Source of the DNA: Caulobacteraceae bacterium
GTDB taxonomy: Bacteria > Pseudomonadota > Alphaproteobacteria > Caulobacterales > Caulobacteraceae
Direction: 5' to 3'
DNA: 64,000 bases
NCBI GenBank assembly: GCA_019695035.1
Contig: JAIBAU010000004.1
Span: forward strand, 62,001-126,000
This document shows positions 17,420 through 26,606 of the stretch, piece after piece. Each line of letters starts with the position of its first letter. Position 1 is the stretch's first letter. The notes under the pieces are model-generated. The model ran no database searches and was not told the origin of the DNA. It saw only the letters and a list, made by a program, of their open reading frames with translations. Made by a program: the position numbers and the translations under genes.

Positions 17420-18318
17420 GCGAGACCTACGATCCGGACGAGGCCGAGATCGAGGCCTCCCGCGCGCCGCTGATGGATCACCTGCTGGAGTTGCGCTCCC
17501 GCCTGATCTGGTCGGCCATCGCCTTCTTCCTCGCCTTCCTTCTCTGCTTCTTCCTGTCGGACAAGATCTACCTGTTCCTGATCCATCCGTTCCAGGTGGC
17601 GGGCGCGCTGATCGCAGCGCAGAAGGCCTCGGGCCACGCCCACGGGCCGTTCGACCTGTTCCTGGCCCTGCTGAACATGAAGGAGGTCGCCATCGGGCAG
17701 GGCGGCGATCTGGAGCTGATCTTCACGGCGCCGCTGGAATTCTTCTTCGCCAAGCTGAAGCTGGCCGGCTTCGGGGCGATCATCCTCAGCTTCCCGGTCA
17801 TCGCCTACCAGCTTTACCGCTTCGTGGCGCCGGGCCTGTACCGCCGCGAGCGGCATGCCTTCCTGCCGTTCCTGATCGCCGCGCCGATCCTGTTCCTGCT
17901 GGGCGCCGCGCTGGTCTATTACGTGATGCTGCCCTTCGTGATGTGGTTCTCGCTGTCCCAGCAGATCAGCGCGCCGGGCGTGACCGTGTCCCTGCTGCCC
18001 AAGGTCGGCGAATACCTCAGCCTGGTGACCACCCTGATGCTGGCCTTCGGCCTCTGCTTCCAGCTGCCGGTCGTTCTGAGCCTGCTCGGCATGAGCGGGA
18101 TCGTGAAGTCGTCGATGCTGATCGCCGGACGCCGGTTCGCGATCGTGGGCATCGCGGTGGTGGCGGCCATCGTCACCCCGCCGGACCCCATCAGCATGCT
18201 GATGCTCTGCGCCCCGCTCTGGCTGCTCTACGAGGTCTCGATCTGGTGCGTGAAGCTGATCGAGTTGCGGCGGCCGAAGGATGAGGACGGGACGGTGGCG
18301 CCGGAGGGCGTGGTCTAG
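17416..18318 (+). CDS. tatC: Sec-independent protein translocase subunit TatC
   Basis: A 300-residue six-helix membrane protein that recognises twin-arginine signals. The first cytoplasmic segment has MDHLLELRSRLIWS, and the first periplasmic loop is long, as expected. A conserved Glu lies in LIFTAPLEFFFAKLK, and the later YRFVAPGLYRRER segment is typical. Start GTG at 17416 overlaps tatB by four bases. It is last in the tat operon, 301 bases before serS. Confidence 0.95.
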   Translation: MSETYDPDEAEIEASRAPLMDHLLELRSRLIWSAIAFFLAFLLCFFLSDKIYLFLIHPFQVAGALIAAQKASGHAHGPFDLFLALLNMKEVAIGQGGDLELIFTAPLEFFFAKLKLAGFGAIILSFPVIAYQLYRFVAPGLYRRERHAFLPFLIAAPILFLLGAALVYYVMLPFVMWFSLSQQISAPGVTVSLLPKVGEYLSLVTTLMLAFGLCFQLPVVLSLLGMSGIVKSSMLIAGRRFAIVGIAVVAAIVTPPDPISMLMLCAPLWLLYEVSIWCVKLIELRRPKDEDGTVAPEGVV

Positions 18319-18619
18319 GGATCATTCCTGCAAGCGTCGCTTGATCCGTTCACTCTGTAAAATCAATAATGTGCCGGCTGAATTTCACGGTCAAACAGAT
18401 CGATTCCGGGGTTGATCGGATCGATTTTGCGGTCGCGGCAGACCGCTTTCCGGTCTGATCGGACCGGTTTCCGGCGCCCTGTTGCGGAGCGAATTTTCGA
18501 GGCTTGACCGTGGGGGGCGGATCAAGCTGCGATTTGCGGGCGCGCGTTGCGGCCGGACCCTTTCGCCTGGACGCGCACCGCCTTAAACAGGCGCCTCCCT
18601 TTCGACCGGCGACCCGACC
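18319..18619. other. 301-base intergenic region upstream of serS
   Basis: No credible reading frame. The first half is AT-richer than its surroundings, with runs such as TGTAAAATCAATAATG near 18356-18371. The middle holds two GATCGATT copies (18398-18405 and 18419-18426) and the repeat cluster listed at 18440-18474. This region must contain the serS promoter and any end of the tat transcript, but no clear -35/-10 pair or U-tailed hairpin is visible. Confidence 0.6.
18440..18474. promoter_or_regulatory. interlocking repeats upstream of serS, candidate operator
   Basis: GACCGCTTTCCGG (18441-18453) and GACCGGTTTCCGG (18462-18474) form a direct repeat with 12 of 13 matches and a 21-base period, about two helical turns. 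The same bases also form the palindrome CCGGTC-N6-GACCGG (18450-18467) and AGACC-N7-GGTCT (18440-18456). The arrangement suits a dimeric DNA-binding protein. No regulator is identified. Confidence 0.4.
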
Positions 18620-19906
18620 ATGCACGACATCAAGGCCATCCGTGAAAACCCCGAAGCATGGGTCGCCGGCTGGTCCGCGCGCGGCGTCGAGGACGCCGCG
18701 GGGGTGGTGGCGGAGATCCTGAAGCTGGACGCCGACCTGCGCGCCGCCCAGACGGCCGGGCAGACGGCGCTGGCCAGGCGCAACGAGAGCTCGAAGCTGA
18801 TCGGCGCGGCCAAGGGACGGAAGGACGAGGCCGAGGCGCAGCGGCTGATGGCCGAGGTCGAAGGGCTGAAGGCGGATATTGAAGAATTCGCGGTCGCCGA
18901 GATCGCCGCCAATCGTGAGCTGCAAATGCGGTTGGCGAATCTGCCCAACATTCCCGCCGCCGACGTTCCCCCGGGCGAGGACGAGCACGGCAACGTCGAG
19001 AAGAAGCGCGTGGGGGCGCCGCGGACCATCACCGCGCCGCGGGACCACGTCGATCTCGGCGAGGGCCTGGGCATGATGGATTTCGAGGCCGCCGCCCGCA
19101 TGTCGGGGGCGCGCTTCGTGGTGCTGAAGAAGCAACTTGCCCGGCTGGAGCGGGCCATCGGCCAGTTCATGCTGGACCTGCAGACCGGCGAGCACGGCTA
19201 CACCGAGGTGAACCCGCCCGTGCTGGTCCGGGACCAGGCGCTGTACGGCACCGGCCAGTTGCCCAAGTTCGAGGAAGACCTCTTCAGGACAACCAGCGAG
19301 CACTACCTCATCCCCACCGCCGAGGTGTCGCTTACCAACCTGGTGCGCGAGCAGATCACCGCCGAGGAAGAGCTGCCCCTGCGCCTGACCGCCCTGACCG
19401 GCTGCTTCCGCGCCGAGGCCGGGTCGGCCGGGCGCGACACGCGCGGCATGATCCGCCAGCACCAGTTCTTCAAGGTCGAGCTGGTCTCCATCACCACGCC
19501 CGAGCAGTCGGACGCCGAGCACGAGCGCATGGTGACCTGCGCCGAGGCCGTGCTGGAGCGGCTGGAGCTGCCGTACCGACGGATGCTGCTCTGCACCGGC
19601 GACATGGGCTTCACGGCGCGCAAGACCTTCGACCTCGAGGTCTGGCTGCCCAGCCAGGACACCTACCGCGAGATCAGCTCCTGCTCGAACTGCGGCGACT
19701 TCCAGGCCCGCCGCATGGACGCGCGCATCCGCAAGACGGGCGAGAAGGGCACCCGCTTCGCCCACACCCTGAACGGCTCAGGCCTGGCGGTGGGCCGCAC
19801 GCTGGTGGCGATCATGGAGAACTACCAGGACGAGGGCGGGCGCATCGCGATCCCCGACGTGCTCAAGCCCTACATGGGCGGCCTCAGCCACATCGAACGC
19901 GCATGA
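18620..19906 (+). CDS. serS: seryl-tRNA synthetase
   Basis: A 428-residue class II aminoacyl-tRNA synthetase that charges tRNA-Ser (and tRNA-Sec if present). The N-terminal coiled-coil arm spans about residues 30-100 ([20 protein letters not shown]). The catalytic core shows motif 2 ([16 protein letters not shown]) and motif 3 ([19 protein letters not shown]). Length is normal. The TGA overlaps the surE ATG by four bases, the usual alphaproteobacterial arrangement. Confidence 0.97.
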   Translation: MHDIKAIRENPEAWVAGWSARGVEDAAGVVAEILKLDADLRAAQTAGQTALARRNESSKLIGAAKGRKDEAEAQRLMAEVEGLKADIEEFAVAEIAANRELQMRLANLPNIPAADVPPGEDEHGNVEKKRVGAPRTITAPRDHVDLGEGLGMMDFEAAARMSGARFVVLKKQLARLERAIGQFMLDLQTGEHGYTEVNPPVLVRDQALYGTGQLPKFEEDLFRTTSEHYLIPTAEVSLTNLVREQITAEEELPLRLTALTGCFRAEAGSAGRDTRGMIRQHQFFKVELVSITTPEQSDAEHERMVTCAEAVLERLELPYRRMLLCTGDMGFTARKTFDLEVWLPSQDTYREISSCSNCGDFQARRMDARIRKTGEKGTRFAHTLNGSGLAVGRTLVAIMENYQDEGGRIAIPDVLKPYMGGLSHIERA

Positions 19907-20694
19907 GAATTCTGCTCACCAACGACGACGGCATCGCGGCTGAGGGCCTGGTCGCGCTGGAGACCATCGCCCGCACCCTGTCCGACGACGTCTGGATCTG
20001 CGCGCCGGAACTGGAGCAGTCGGGCGCGGGGCGGGGCATCACCCTGACCTCGCCCCTGCGCGTCACGCGCCATGACGACCGGCGCTTCTCGGTCACCGGC
20101 ACGCCCACCGACTGCGTGATCATCGGAGTCAACGACCTGATGGACGGGCCGCCGGACCTGATCCTCTCGGGCGTGAACCGGGGCGCCAACCTCGGAGAGG
20201 ACGTCACCTATTCCGGCACCGTCGCCGGGGCGCTGCAGGGTATGGCCATGGGCATCCGGTCGGTGGCCCTGTCGCAGGCGCTGTATCGCTTCCATGACGA
20301 CGTCGTGGCGCCCTACGAGACGGCGGTCGAGTACGCCCCGGGCATCCTGCAGCGGCTGATCGCCGGCCCTTGGCCGGACGGGGTGGTGATGAACGTCAAC
20401 TTCCCCGACCTGATGCCCGACGCGGTCAGCGGCGTGGAGGTGACGGTGCAGGGCTTTCGCGACGCCGCCCAGGTGCACGCCGAGCGGCGCACCGACCTGC
20501 GCGGCCGCGACTACTACTGGATGGGCTTCCGGGGCGGTCGCCAGAACCCCCCCGAGGGCACGGACCTGCGCGCCGTCATCGACGGCCGCATCTCGGTCAC
20601 CCCGCTGCACATCGACCTGACCCACCTGGAGACCGTGCACGGCCTGAAGAAGGTGCTGGGCGGCGTGCCGCCCAAGCTGAGGGAGCCCGTGTGA
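19903..20694 (+). CDS. surE: 5'/3'-nucleotidase SurE
   Basis: A 263-residue metal-dependent phosphatase acting on nucleoside monophosphates, tied to stress survival. Hallmarks: [11 protein letters not shown] at the N-terminus (the DD metal pair), [11 protein letters not shown], and [19 protein letters not shown]. Length is normal. It overlaps serS by four bases at its start, and its TGA overlaps the GTG of pcm (GTGA). Confidence 0.95.
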   Translation: MRILLTNDDGIAAEGLVALETIARTLSDDVWICAPELEQSGAGRGITLTSPLRVTRHDDRRFSVTGTPTDCVIIGVNDLMDGPPDLILSGVNRGANLGEDVTYSGTVAGALQGMAMGIRSVALSQALYRFHDDVVAPYETAVEYAPGILQRLIAGPWPDGVVMNVNFPDLMPDAVSGVEVTVQGFRDAAQVHAERRTDLRGRDYYWMGFRGGRQNPPEGTDLRAVIDGRISVTPLHIDLTHLETVHGLKKVLGGVPPKLREPV

Positions 20695-21335
20695 GCGAAG
20701 CCCGCGACCGGATGGGGCGGCTGATCCTGGCGCTGCGGTCACAGGGGATCACCGACCCGCGCGTGCTCAACGCCATCGAGAATACCCCGCGCGAGGTGTT
20801 CGTCGCCGACCTGTTCAAGGAGCAGTCCTGGGAAGACAAGGCCCTGCCCATCGACTGCGGCCAGACCATCAGCCAGCCCTACATCGTGGGGCTGATGACC
20901 CAGTCGCTGGACGTCCAGCCGCGCCACCGTGTGCTCGAGATCGGCACCGGCTCGGGCTACCAGGCGGCGGTGCTCAGCCCGCTGGCCCGCTACGTCTATT
21001 CGGTCGAGCGCTACAAGGCGTTGCTGATCGAAGCCAAGGCGCGCTTCGAGCGGCTGCACCTGGACAATGTGATCACCCGCTTCGGCGACGGCGGCGAAGG
21101 CTGGCCCGAGCAGGCGCCGTTCGACCGCATCATCGTCACGGCCGCCGCCCCGGTCGAGCCGACCGCCTTGCTGGCGCAGCTCAAGCCCAACGGCATCATG
21201 GTCGCGCCGGTGGGGGCGGGGCCCGTGCAGACCCTGCTGAAGTACACCGGCGACGGTCAGGGCGGCTTTCGCCGCGAGACCCTCTGCGAGGTCCGTTTCG
21301 TCCCCCTGGTGCCGGGCGCGGCCAAGGACGCGTGA
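20691..21335 (+). CDS. pcm: protein-L-isoaspartate O-methyltransferase
   Basis: A 214-residue SAM-dependent enzyme that repairs isoaspartyl damage in proteins. Motifs: [18 protein letters not shown] and the SAM-binding [14 protein letters not shown], then the post-[10 protein letters not shown] segment. The GTG at 20691 is chosen because it overlaps the surE stop and gives the normal family length; the frame itself is open far upstream inside surE. Confidence 0.95.
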   Translation: MSEARDRMGRLILALRSQGITDPRVLNAIENTPREVFVADLFKEQSWEDKALPIDCGQTISQPYIVGLMTQSLDVQPRHRVLEIGTGSGYQAAVLSPLARYVYSVERYKALLIEAKARFERLHLDNVITRFGDGGEGWPEQAPFDRIIVTAAAPVEPTALLAQLKPNGIMVAPVGAGPVQTLLKYTGDGQGGFRRETLCEVRFVPLVPGAAKDA

Positions 21336-21494
21336 GCTCGGCTCCCCGGCGGGGGACCCGGCCGGGCTAAACCAACCGTTCACCTTTCGGAAACCATCAT
21401 GGGCCCGCTTTCGTGCGGGTCGATAACACCGTCATCGGCCACGTTTTCTCCGCTTTCGGGCGGTCAGCTGACGCTTCCGTTGAAGAGGGCGCCC

Positions 21495-22766
21495 ATGACG
21501 ACCCGCAGCCTGATCCTCGCCGCCGCGCTGATCCTGCCGGCCGCCGCCTGCCAGTCGGTCGACGTGCAGATGGCCAGGCCGCGCTACGCCACCCGGGTCG
21601 AGAACCTGCCCGCCGACTGGGAGAAGGCCGCCGAGGAGGCCCCGCGCGGGTCGGTGCACGTGACGCCGGCCCGGCCCCGCTACGCCACCCGCCTCGAGAA
21701 TACGGCGGCCCCGGCGACCTCGACGGCTCCCGCGCCACGGACCGAGCCCGCCGCCCAGGCGGCGGCTCCCGCCTATACGCCCGTCTCCGACGTCAGCCGC
21801 GGGTCGGACCGCGACCCCGTGATCGTGCGCGAGCCGATCCAGATCGACGAACTCCCGCCGGTGGCCGATCCGTCCACGCCCGAGCGTGGCCTGTCCGACC
21901 CGCCGCGCGCCGCGACCCGCGCGGCGCCGTCCTCGACGCGCGCGCCAACGCCGGCCCCTGCCCGGGACGAGGACGTCGACGACGACAACGGTACCGACGA
22001 CCGGGCGGCGGTTCCGGATCGGCCACAGGGGCAGTCCCGGCCGGCCCCGACGGGCGCGACCTACCAGTACGTCATCCAGCCCGGCGACACCGTGGCCGGC
22101 ATCGGCCGCCGCTTCGGAGTCCACGCCCAGACCCTGATCGAACTGAACGGACTGCAGCCGCAGGGCGGCATCCAGGCGGGCCGCTCGCTCACCCTGCCGG
22201 CCACCGCGAGGGAAGGGGGCTCCGATCCCTACGCCACCGGCCCCACGCCGCAGGGCATGCGCAGCCAGACGGCTACGGCGGCCACGACGGACATGGAGTC
22301 CGGGCCCCGTCCGGCGCGGGTCGCACCGCCCGCACCGACTCCCGCCAGCGCTGCGGGCGCGGTCTCGGCGGGCCGCGGCCGCTTCATCTGGCCGGTGCGC
22401 GGCGACGTCATCCTGCGCTTCGGCGCCATGGGCACCAGCCTGCGCAACGACGGCATCAACATCGCCGCCCCTGACGGCACGCCGGTGAAGGCGTCGGCCG
22501 ACGGCGAGGTGGTCTACGCGGGCTCCGTCATCGCCGCCTTCGGCAATTATGTGCTCATCAAGCACGCCGACGGCTGGGTCACGGCCTACGGCTACCTTTC
22601 GCGCATCGACGTGCGCATGCACCAGGAAGTGAAGCAGGGTCAGGTCATCGGTGCGGTCGGCTCGACCGGCGGCATGAGCCAGCCGCAGCTGCACTTCGAG
22701 ATCCGCTACGCCCCCAATCCGCGCGAGAAGGCCGCGCCGGTCGATCCGATGCCGATCCTGCGCTGA
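21495..22766 (+). CDS. LysM / M23-like (LytM) envelope lipoprotein, DipM/NlpD-type
   Basis: A 423-residue predicted lipoprotein: signal peptide with lipobox LPAAAC at about residues 14-19, a Pro/Ala-rich linker, one LysM domain (about 190-235, YVIQPGDTVAGIGRRFGV), and a C-terminal LytM domain (about 295-420). The LytM zinc site is degenerate: the HxGxD position reads NDGIN and the final HxH reads QLH. It may therefore activate amidases rather than cut glycan strands, as NlpD/DipM proteins do. An RPRYATR(V/L)EN unit is repeated twice near the N-terminus. The ATG at 21495 supplies the signal peptide. Confidence 0.85.
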   Translation: MTTRSLILAAALILPAAACQSVDVQMARPRYATRVENLPADWEKAAEEAPRGSVHVTPARPRYATRLENTAAPATSTAPAPRTEPAAQAAAPAYTPVSDVSRGSDRDPVIVREPIQIDELPPVADPSTPERGLSDPPRAATRAAPSSTRAPTPAPARDEDVDDDNGTDDRAAVPDRPQGQSRPAPTGATYQYVIQPGDTVAGIGRRFGVHAQTLIELNGLQPQGGIQAGRSLTLPATAREGGSDPYATGPTPQGMRSQTATAATTDMESGPRPARVAPPAPTPASAAGAVSAGRGRFIWPVRGDVILRFGAMGTSLRNDGINIAAPDGTPVKASADGEVVYAGSVIAAFGNYVLIKHADGWVTAYGYLSRIDVRMHQEVKQGQVIGAVGSTGGMSQPQLHFEIRYAPNPREKAAPVDPMPILR

Positions 22767-22878
22767 CGCGCAGCGTGACAATTCCGCCCGGGCCCGCGTT
22801 GCAATGAGGCCGGGCACGACATAGGTTCCGCGCTCCATTTTCCACCGGCCTTCTGGCCGACTCCCGGAGACCGAACCT

Positions 22879-23205
22879 ATGCCCACCGGAGCCGATGGCG
22901 GCACGATGGGGATGGTGATGCAGCTTGCACCCTTCATCCTCATCTTCGTGCTGTTCTACTTCCTGATGATCCGGCCGCAGCAGCGCCGCATGCAGGAGCA
23001 CCAGCGCATGATCGCGGCCGTGAAGCGCGGCGACTCCGTCGTGCTGTCCAACGGCATGATCGGCAAGGTCACCCGCGTCGAGGAAGCCGAGGCCATGGTC
23101 GAGATCAGCCAGGGCGTGAACGTCGCGGTGGTCAAGTCGATGATCGCCGAGGTGCGCGCCAAGGGCGAGCCGGCCAAGGTCGCCGACAAGTCCAAGAAGG
23201 CCTGA
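22879..23205 (+). CDS. yajC: Sec translocase accessory subunit YajC
   Basis: A 108-residue single-span inner-membrane protein that associates with SecDF. The transmembrane segment at about residues 14-32 is followed by the invariant-type MIRPQQRRMQEHQRM. The soluble part holds the SVVLSNGMIGKV motif. It is 10 bases upstream of secD and clearly in the same operon. Confidence 0.95.
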   Translation: MPTGADGGTMGMVMQLAPFILIFVLFYFLMIRPQQRRMQEHQRMIAAVKRGDSVVLSNGMIGKVTRVEEAEAMVEISQGVNVAVVKSMIAEVRAKGEPAKVADKSKKA

Positions 23206-23215
23206 GCCCGGCGCC

Positions 23216-24799
23216 ATGCTGCAGCTTTCCCGCTGGAAGATCATTCTCGTCGTGCTGTCCGCCGTCTTCGGCGTGCTGTGGGCGCTGCCGAACGTGCTGA
23301 CGCCGGCGCAGCGCGACGCCCTGCCGAGCTGGCTGCCGCACAAGACGCTTAACCTGGGCCTCGACCTGCAGGGCGGGTCGTACCTCCTGCTCGAGGTGGA
23401 CACCGCCGCGCTGATGCGCGAGCAGACGACCAACACCATCGAGGACATCCGCAACGCGCTGAAAACCGAGGGCATAGCCGGTTCGCCCGGCCAGGTTCGC
23501 GGCCAGATCATCGTGCGGGTGAATGATCCCGAGCAGATGGCCTCGGCGCAGCGGGTGGTCGGACGGCTGGCCGACGTCAGCTCGGGAACGCCCAACTTCA
23601 CGGTGGTCCGTCAGGACGCCAACACCCTGCGCCTGCAGTACGCCGACAACGCCGCGGCCCAGCAGGCCTCCCGCGCCGTGCAGCAGTCGATCGAGATCAT
23701 CCGCAAGCGTGTCGACTCCGAAGGCACCAAGGAAATCTCGATCTCGCGCCAGGGCGCCACGCGCATCGTCCTCCAGGCGCCGGGCGACAGCGATCCTGAA
23801 GCCCTGAAGCGCCAGATCGGCCAGACCGCCAAGCTGACCTTCCAGATGGTCGACGAGACCGTGCCGGTCGAGGAAGCCCAGGCCGGCCGGGTGCCCCCGT
23901 CCTCGATCCTGCTGCCCCAGCCGGATCGCCCCGACGAGCCCTATGTGCTGGTGCGCCGCCGCGTGCTGGTCTCTGGCGAGAGCCTCAGCCAGGCCAGCCC
24001 GGGCTTCGACCAGAACAACCGCCCGTCGATCAACTTCCGCTTCAACGGCGACGGCGCCCGGCGCTTCGGCGACGCCACCGCCCGCAACATCGGCAAGCGC
24101 TTCGCCATCATCCTGGACGGCAAGGTCATCTCGGCCCCGGTGATCCAGTCGGCGATCACCGGCGGCTCGGGCCAGATCACCGGCAACTTCACCGTCGAGA
24201 GCGCCACCGAGCTATCGAACCTGCTGAACGGCGGCGCCCTGCCGGCTCCGCTGAAGGTCATCGCCCAGTCCAAGGTCGGCGCGGGTCTCGGCGAAGAGGC
24301 GGTGCGGGCGGGTCAGATATCGCTTCTGATCGGCGCAGTGGCGATCTGCATATTCATGCTGATCGCCTACGGCCTGTTCGGGGTCTTCGCCATCGTGGGC
24401 CTGTTGCTCAACGTGCTCCTGCTCGTGGCGACCATGACCATGTTCCAGTTCGCCATGACGCTGCCCGGCATCGCCGGCATCATCCTGACGCTGGCGGTGG
24501 CGGTGGACGCCAACGTGCTGATCTACGAACGAATGCGGGACGAGCAGAGGGCGGGGCACCGGGCCATAGCCGCGGCCGACCACGGTTTCCAGCGCGCCCT
24601 GGTGTCGATCTTCGACGCCAACGTCACCTCGGCCATCTCGGCCATCATCATGTACAGTCTCGGTTCGGGCCCGGTGAAGGGTTTCGCGCTCACGCTGCTG
24701 ATCGGCGTGGTCACCTCCGTCTTCACCGCCATCGTGGTCACCCAGCTGCTGATCGGCTGGTGGTTCCGCCTCGCCAAGCCCAAATCCCTGCCGATCTAA
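23216..24799 (+). CDS. secD: protein translocase subunit SecD
   Basis: A 527-residue RND-superfamily subunit that uses the proton gradient to pull proteins through SecYEG. One N-terminal membrane helix is followed by LNLGLDLQGGSYLLLEVD, a large periplasmic domain (P1 and base, about residues 60-350), and five more helices with VDANVLIYERMRDE. It is followed after 9 bases by secF. Confidence 0.97.
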   Translation: MLQLSRWKIILVVLSAVFGVLWALPNVLTPAQRDALPSWLPHKTLNLGLDLQGGSYLLLEVDTAALMREQTTNTIEDIRNALKTEGIAGSPGQVRGQIIVRVNDPEQMASAQRVVGRLADVSSGTPNFTVVRQDANTLRLQYADNAAAQQASRAVQQSIEIIRKRVDSEGTKEISISRQGATRIVLQAPGDSDPEALKRQIGQTAKLTFQMVDETVPVEEAQAGRVPPSSILLPQPDRPDEPYVLVRRRVLVSGESLSQASPGFDQNNRPSINFRFNGDGARRFGDATARNIGKRFAIILDGKVISAPVIQSAITGGSGQITGNFTVESATELSNLLNGGALPAPLKVIAQSKVGAGLGEEAVRAGQISLLIGAVAICIFMLIAYGLFGVFAIVGLLLNVLLLVATMTMFQFAMTLPGIAGIILTLAVAVDANVLIYERMRDEQRAGHRAIAAADHGFQRALVSIFDANVTSAISAIIMYSLGSGPVKGFALTLLIGVVTSVFTAIVVTQLLIGWWFRLAKPKSLPI

Positions 24800-24808
24800 G
24801 GACGTCCG

Positions 24809-25789
24809 ATGCGGTTTCCCCTGACGCGGTACCTCCCGCACGACACCAAGGTCGACTTCGTTCGCGCCGCGCCCATCGCGGCGGTGCTGTCGGCGCTCGC
24901 CCTGATCGGGTCGGTCGTCTCCTTCACCATGCTGGGCCTCAACCTGGGCGTGGACTTCGCCGGCGGTTCGTCGATGCAGGTCAACACCCCGGGCCGCGCG
25001 GCCCCGGTCGACGACCTGCGCAAGGCGCTGGCCGAGATCGGCGCCCACGACGTGCTGGTGCAGTCCTTCGGCGAGCGGGGCGACGCCGCCACCGTGCGCT
25101 TCAAGGACATCGAGGGCGTCGAGTCCAACCAGGCGGTGAAGTTCGTCGAGCAGAAGCTCGGCCAGCGTTTCCCGGGCATGCGCTTCCAGGGCGGCGAGAC
25201 GATCAGTCCGACCGTATCGGGCGAGCTGTTCCTGAACGGCCTGAAAGCGCTGGGCATCGCCCTGCTGCTGATGCTGGCCTACATCTGGTTCCGCTTCCAG
25301 CTGCAGTTCGGCCTCGGCGCCGTGGCGGCGGTGTTCCACGACCTGATCCTGACCATGGGCCTGCTGTCGGTGATGCAGATCGAGTTCTCCATGAGCTCGA
25401 TCGCGGCCCTGCTCACGGTCATCGGCTACTCGATGAACGAGAAGGTCATCACCTTCGACCGACTGCGGGAGAACCTGCGCAAGTACAAGACCACGCCGCT
25501 CCGCGACGTCATCAACCTGTCCGAAAACGAGCGTCTCTCACGGACGCTCATCACCGGCACGACGGCGATCCTGTCGCTGGCCGGGGCGCTGGTGTGGGGC
25601 GGGCCGGTGCTGTTCCCCCTGGTCTTCACCATGGTCTTCGGGGTCATGATCGGCACCTATTCGTCGATCTACGTGGCGCTGCCGATCATCCTGCTGTGGG
25701 GCGCCAAGCGCGGCGGCGACGACGAGACGCCGATCGACCTGACCAAGGGCACCTCGGTGCAGCGTCAGGCCGCCGTCCGGCGGGGCTGA
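24809..25789 (+). CDS. secF: protein translocase subunit SecF
   Basis: A 326-residue partner of SecD. The N-terminal helix precedes GLNLGVDFAGGSSMQV. The helical bundle carries VIGYSMNEKVITFDRLRENL, the SecF counterpart of the SecD membrane motif. Length is normal. It is last of the yajC-secD-secF operon; 121 bases without a recognisable terminator follow. Confidence 0.97.
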   Translation: MRFPLTRYLPHDTKVDFVRAAPIAAVLSALALIGSVVSFTMLGLNLGVDFAGGSSMQVNTPGRAAPVDDLRKALAEIGAHDVLVQSFGERGDAATVRFKDIEGVESNQAVKFVEQKLGQRFPGMRFQGGETISPTVSGELFLNGLKALGIALLLMLAYIWFRFQLQFGLGAVAAVFHDLILTMGLLSVMQIEFSMSSIAALLTVIGYSMNEKVITFDRLRENLRKYKTTPLRDVINLSENERLSRTLITGTTAILSLAGALVWGGPVLFPLVFTMVFGVMIGTYSSIYVALPIILLWGAKRGGDDETPIDLTKGTSVQRQAAVRRG

Positions 25790-25910
25790 CACGGGCCGGG
25801 ATCGGGGACGGGCCGCGCCGGCCATGTCCCCACAATCCCTACGGTCGAAAGCCCGGCGGAAAGCGCCTATGGTCCTGGACGGGTGCTGATTCAGACACGG
25901 GAGAGGGCTG

Positions 25911-26534
25911 ATGGCCGGGCTGCTGCAGAATTTCCGAAACACCATGATCGTGAGCGTGCTGCTCGCGGTGGTGATGATCTTCTCGTTCGGCCAGGCGGCG
26001 CCGGGCCACATGGACATGGCCTTCTGGCAGGCGGTCGCCCGCTGGGGCCACACCTTCTTCGGCATCCTCTGGATCGGGCTGCTGTACTACTTCAACTTCG
26101 TCCAGATCCGGAAAATGCCGGACATCCCGGCCGAGCTGAAGCCGGCCATCTCCAAGTACATCGCCCCCGAGGCGCTCTTCTGGTTCCGCTGGGCGGCCGC
26201 CTTCACCGTGCTGTTCGGCCTGATCGTGGCCTGGCTCAAGGGCGGACACGCCTACCTGGCCGAGCTGATCACCTTCGGCTTCGCCGGCGGCTACGACTCC
26301 AGCCAGGCCAGCTTCGTGCTGATGGGCGTGGGCGTGTGGCTGGCCTTCATCATGGCCTTCAACGTCTGGTTCGTGATCTGGCCGAACCAGAAGGTGGCGC
26401 TGGGCATCGTCGAGGCCGACGCCGACGCCAAGGCCAAGGCGGCCAGGACGGCCATGCTGTTCAGCCGCATCAACGTGCTGCTGTCGCTGCCGATGCTGAC
26501 GGCCATGACCATGTACCAGACGCTGTTCGGCTGA
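25911..26534 (+). CDS. urate hydroxylase PuuD-like membrane protein, membrane domain only
   Basis: A 207-residue protein with about five to six hydrophobic segments, including RWGHTFFGILWIGLLYYFNF near residue 45 and WLAFIMAFNVWFVIWPNQK near residue 145. These match the membrane domain of PuuD-type proteins (DUF989). Full PuuD also has a C-terminal cytochrome c domain, but no CxxCH is present here, so urate oxidation should not be assumed. A good Shine-Dalgarno (GAGAGGG) precedes the ATG. Confidence 0.75.
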   Translation: MAGLLQNFRNTMIVSVLLAVVMIFSFGQAAPGHMDMAFWQAVARWGHTFFGILWIGLLYYFNFVQIRKMPDIPAELKPAISKYIAPEALFWFRWAAAFTVLFGLIVAWLKGGHAYLAELITFGFAGGYDSSQASFVLMGVGVWLAFIMAFNVWFVIWPNQKVALGIVEADADAKAKAARTAMLFSRINVLLSLPMLTAMTMYQTLFG

Positions 26535-26565
26535 CGCTTCGGCCGACCGCGCGTTATGCGACAGG

Positions 26566-26593
26566 AGGGCCCGCCGCCCCGGCGGGCCCTTTC
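26566..26593 (+). terminator. intrinsic terminator after the PuuD-like gene
   Basis: Perfect 11-base stem AGGGCCCGCCG (26566-26576) with CGGCGGGCCCT (26580-26590), three-base loop, followed by a short T stretch (CCTTTCC). It lies between the PuuD-like stop and the next start, so it should limit read-through in that direction. Confidence 0.65.
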
Positions 26594-26606
26594 CATTGAA
26601 CGAGCC

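Noticed and set aside
24760-25911. Open frame overlapping secF on the same strand
   Set aside because: Arg/Gly-rich translation without hydrophobic segments; secF in the other frame is intact.
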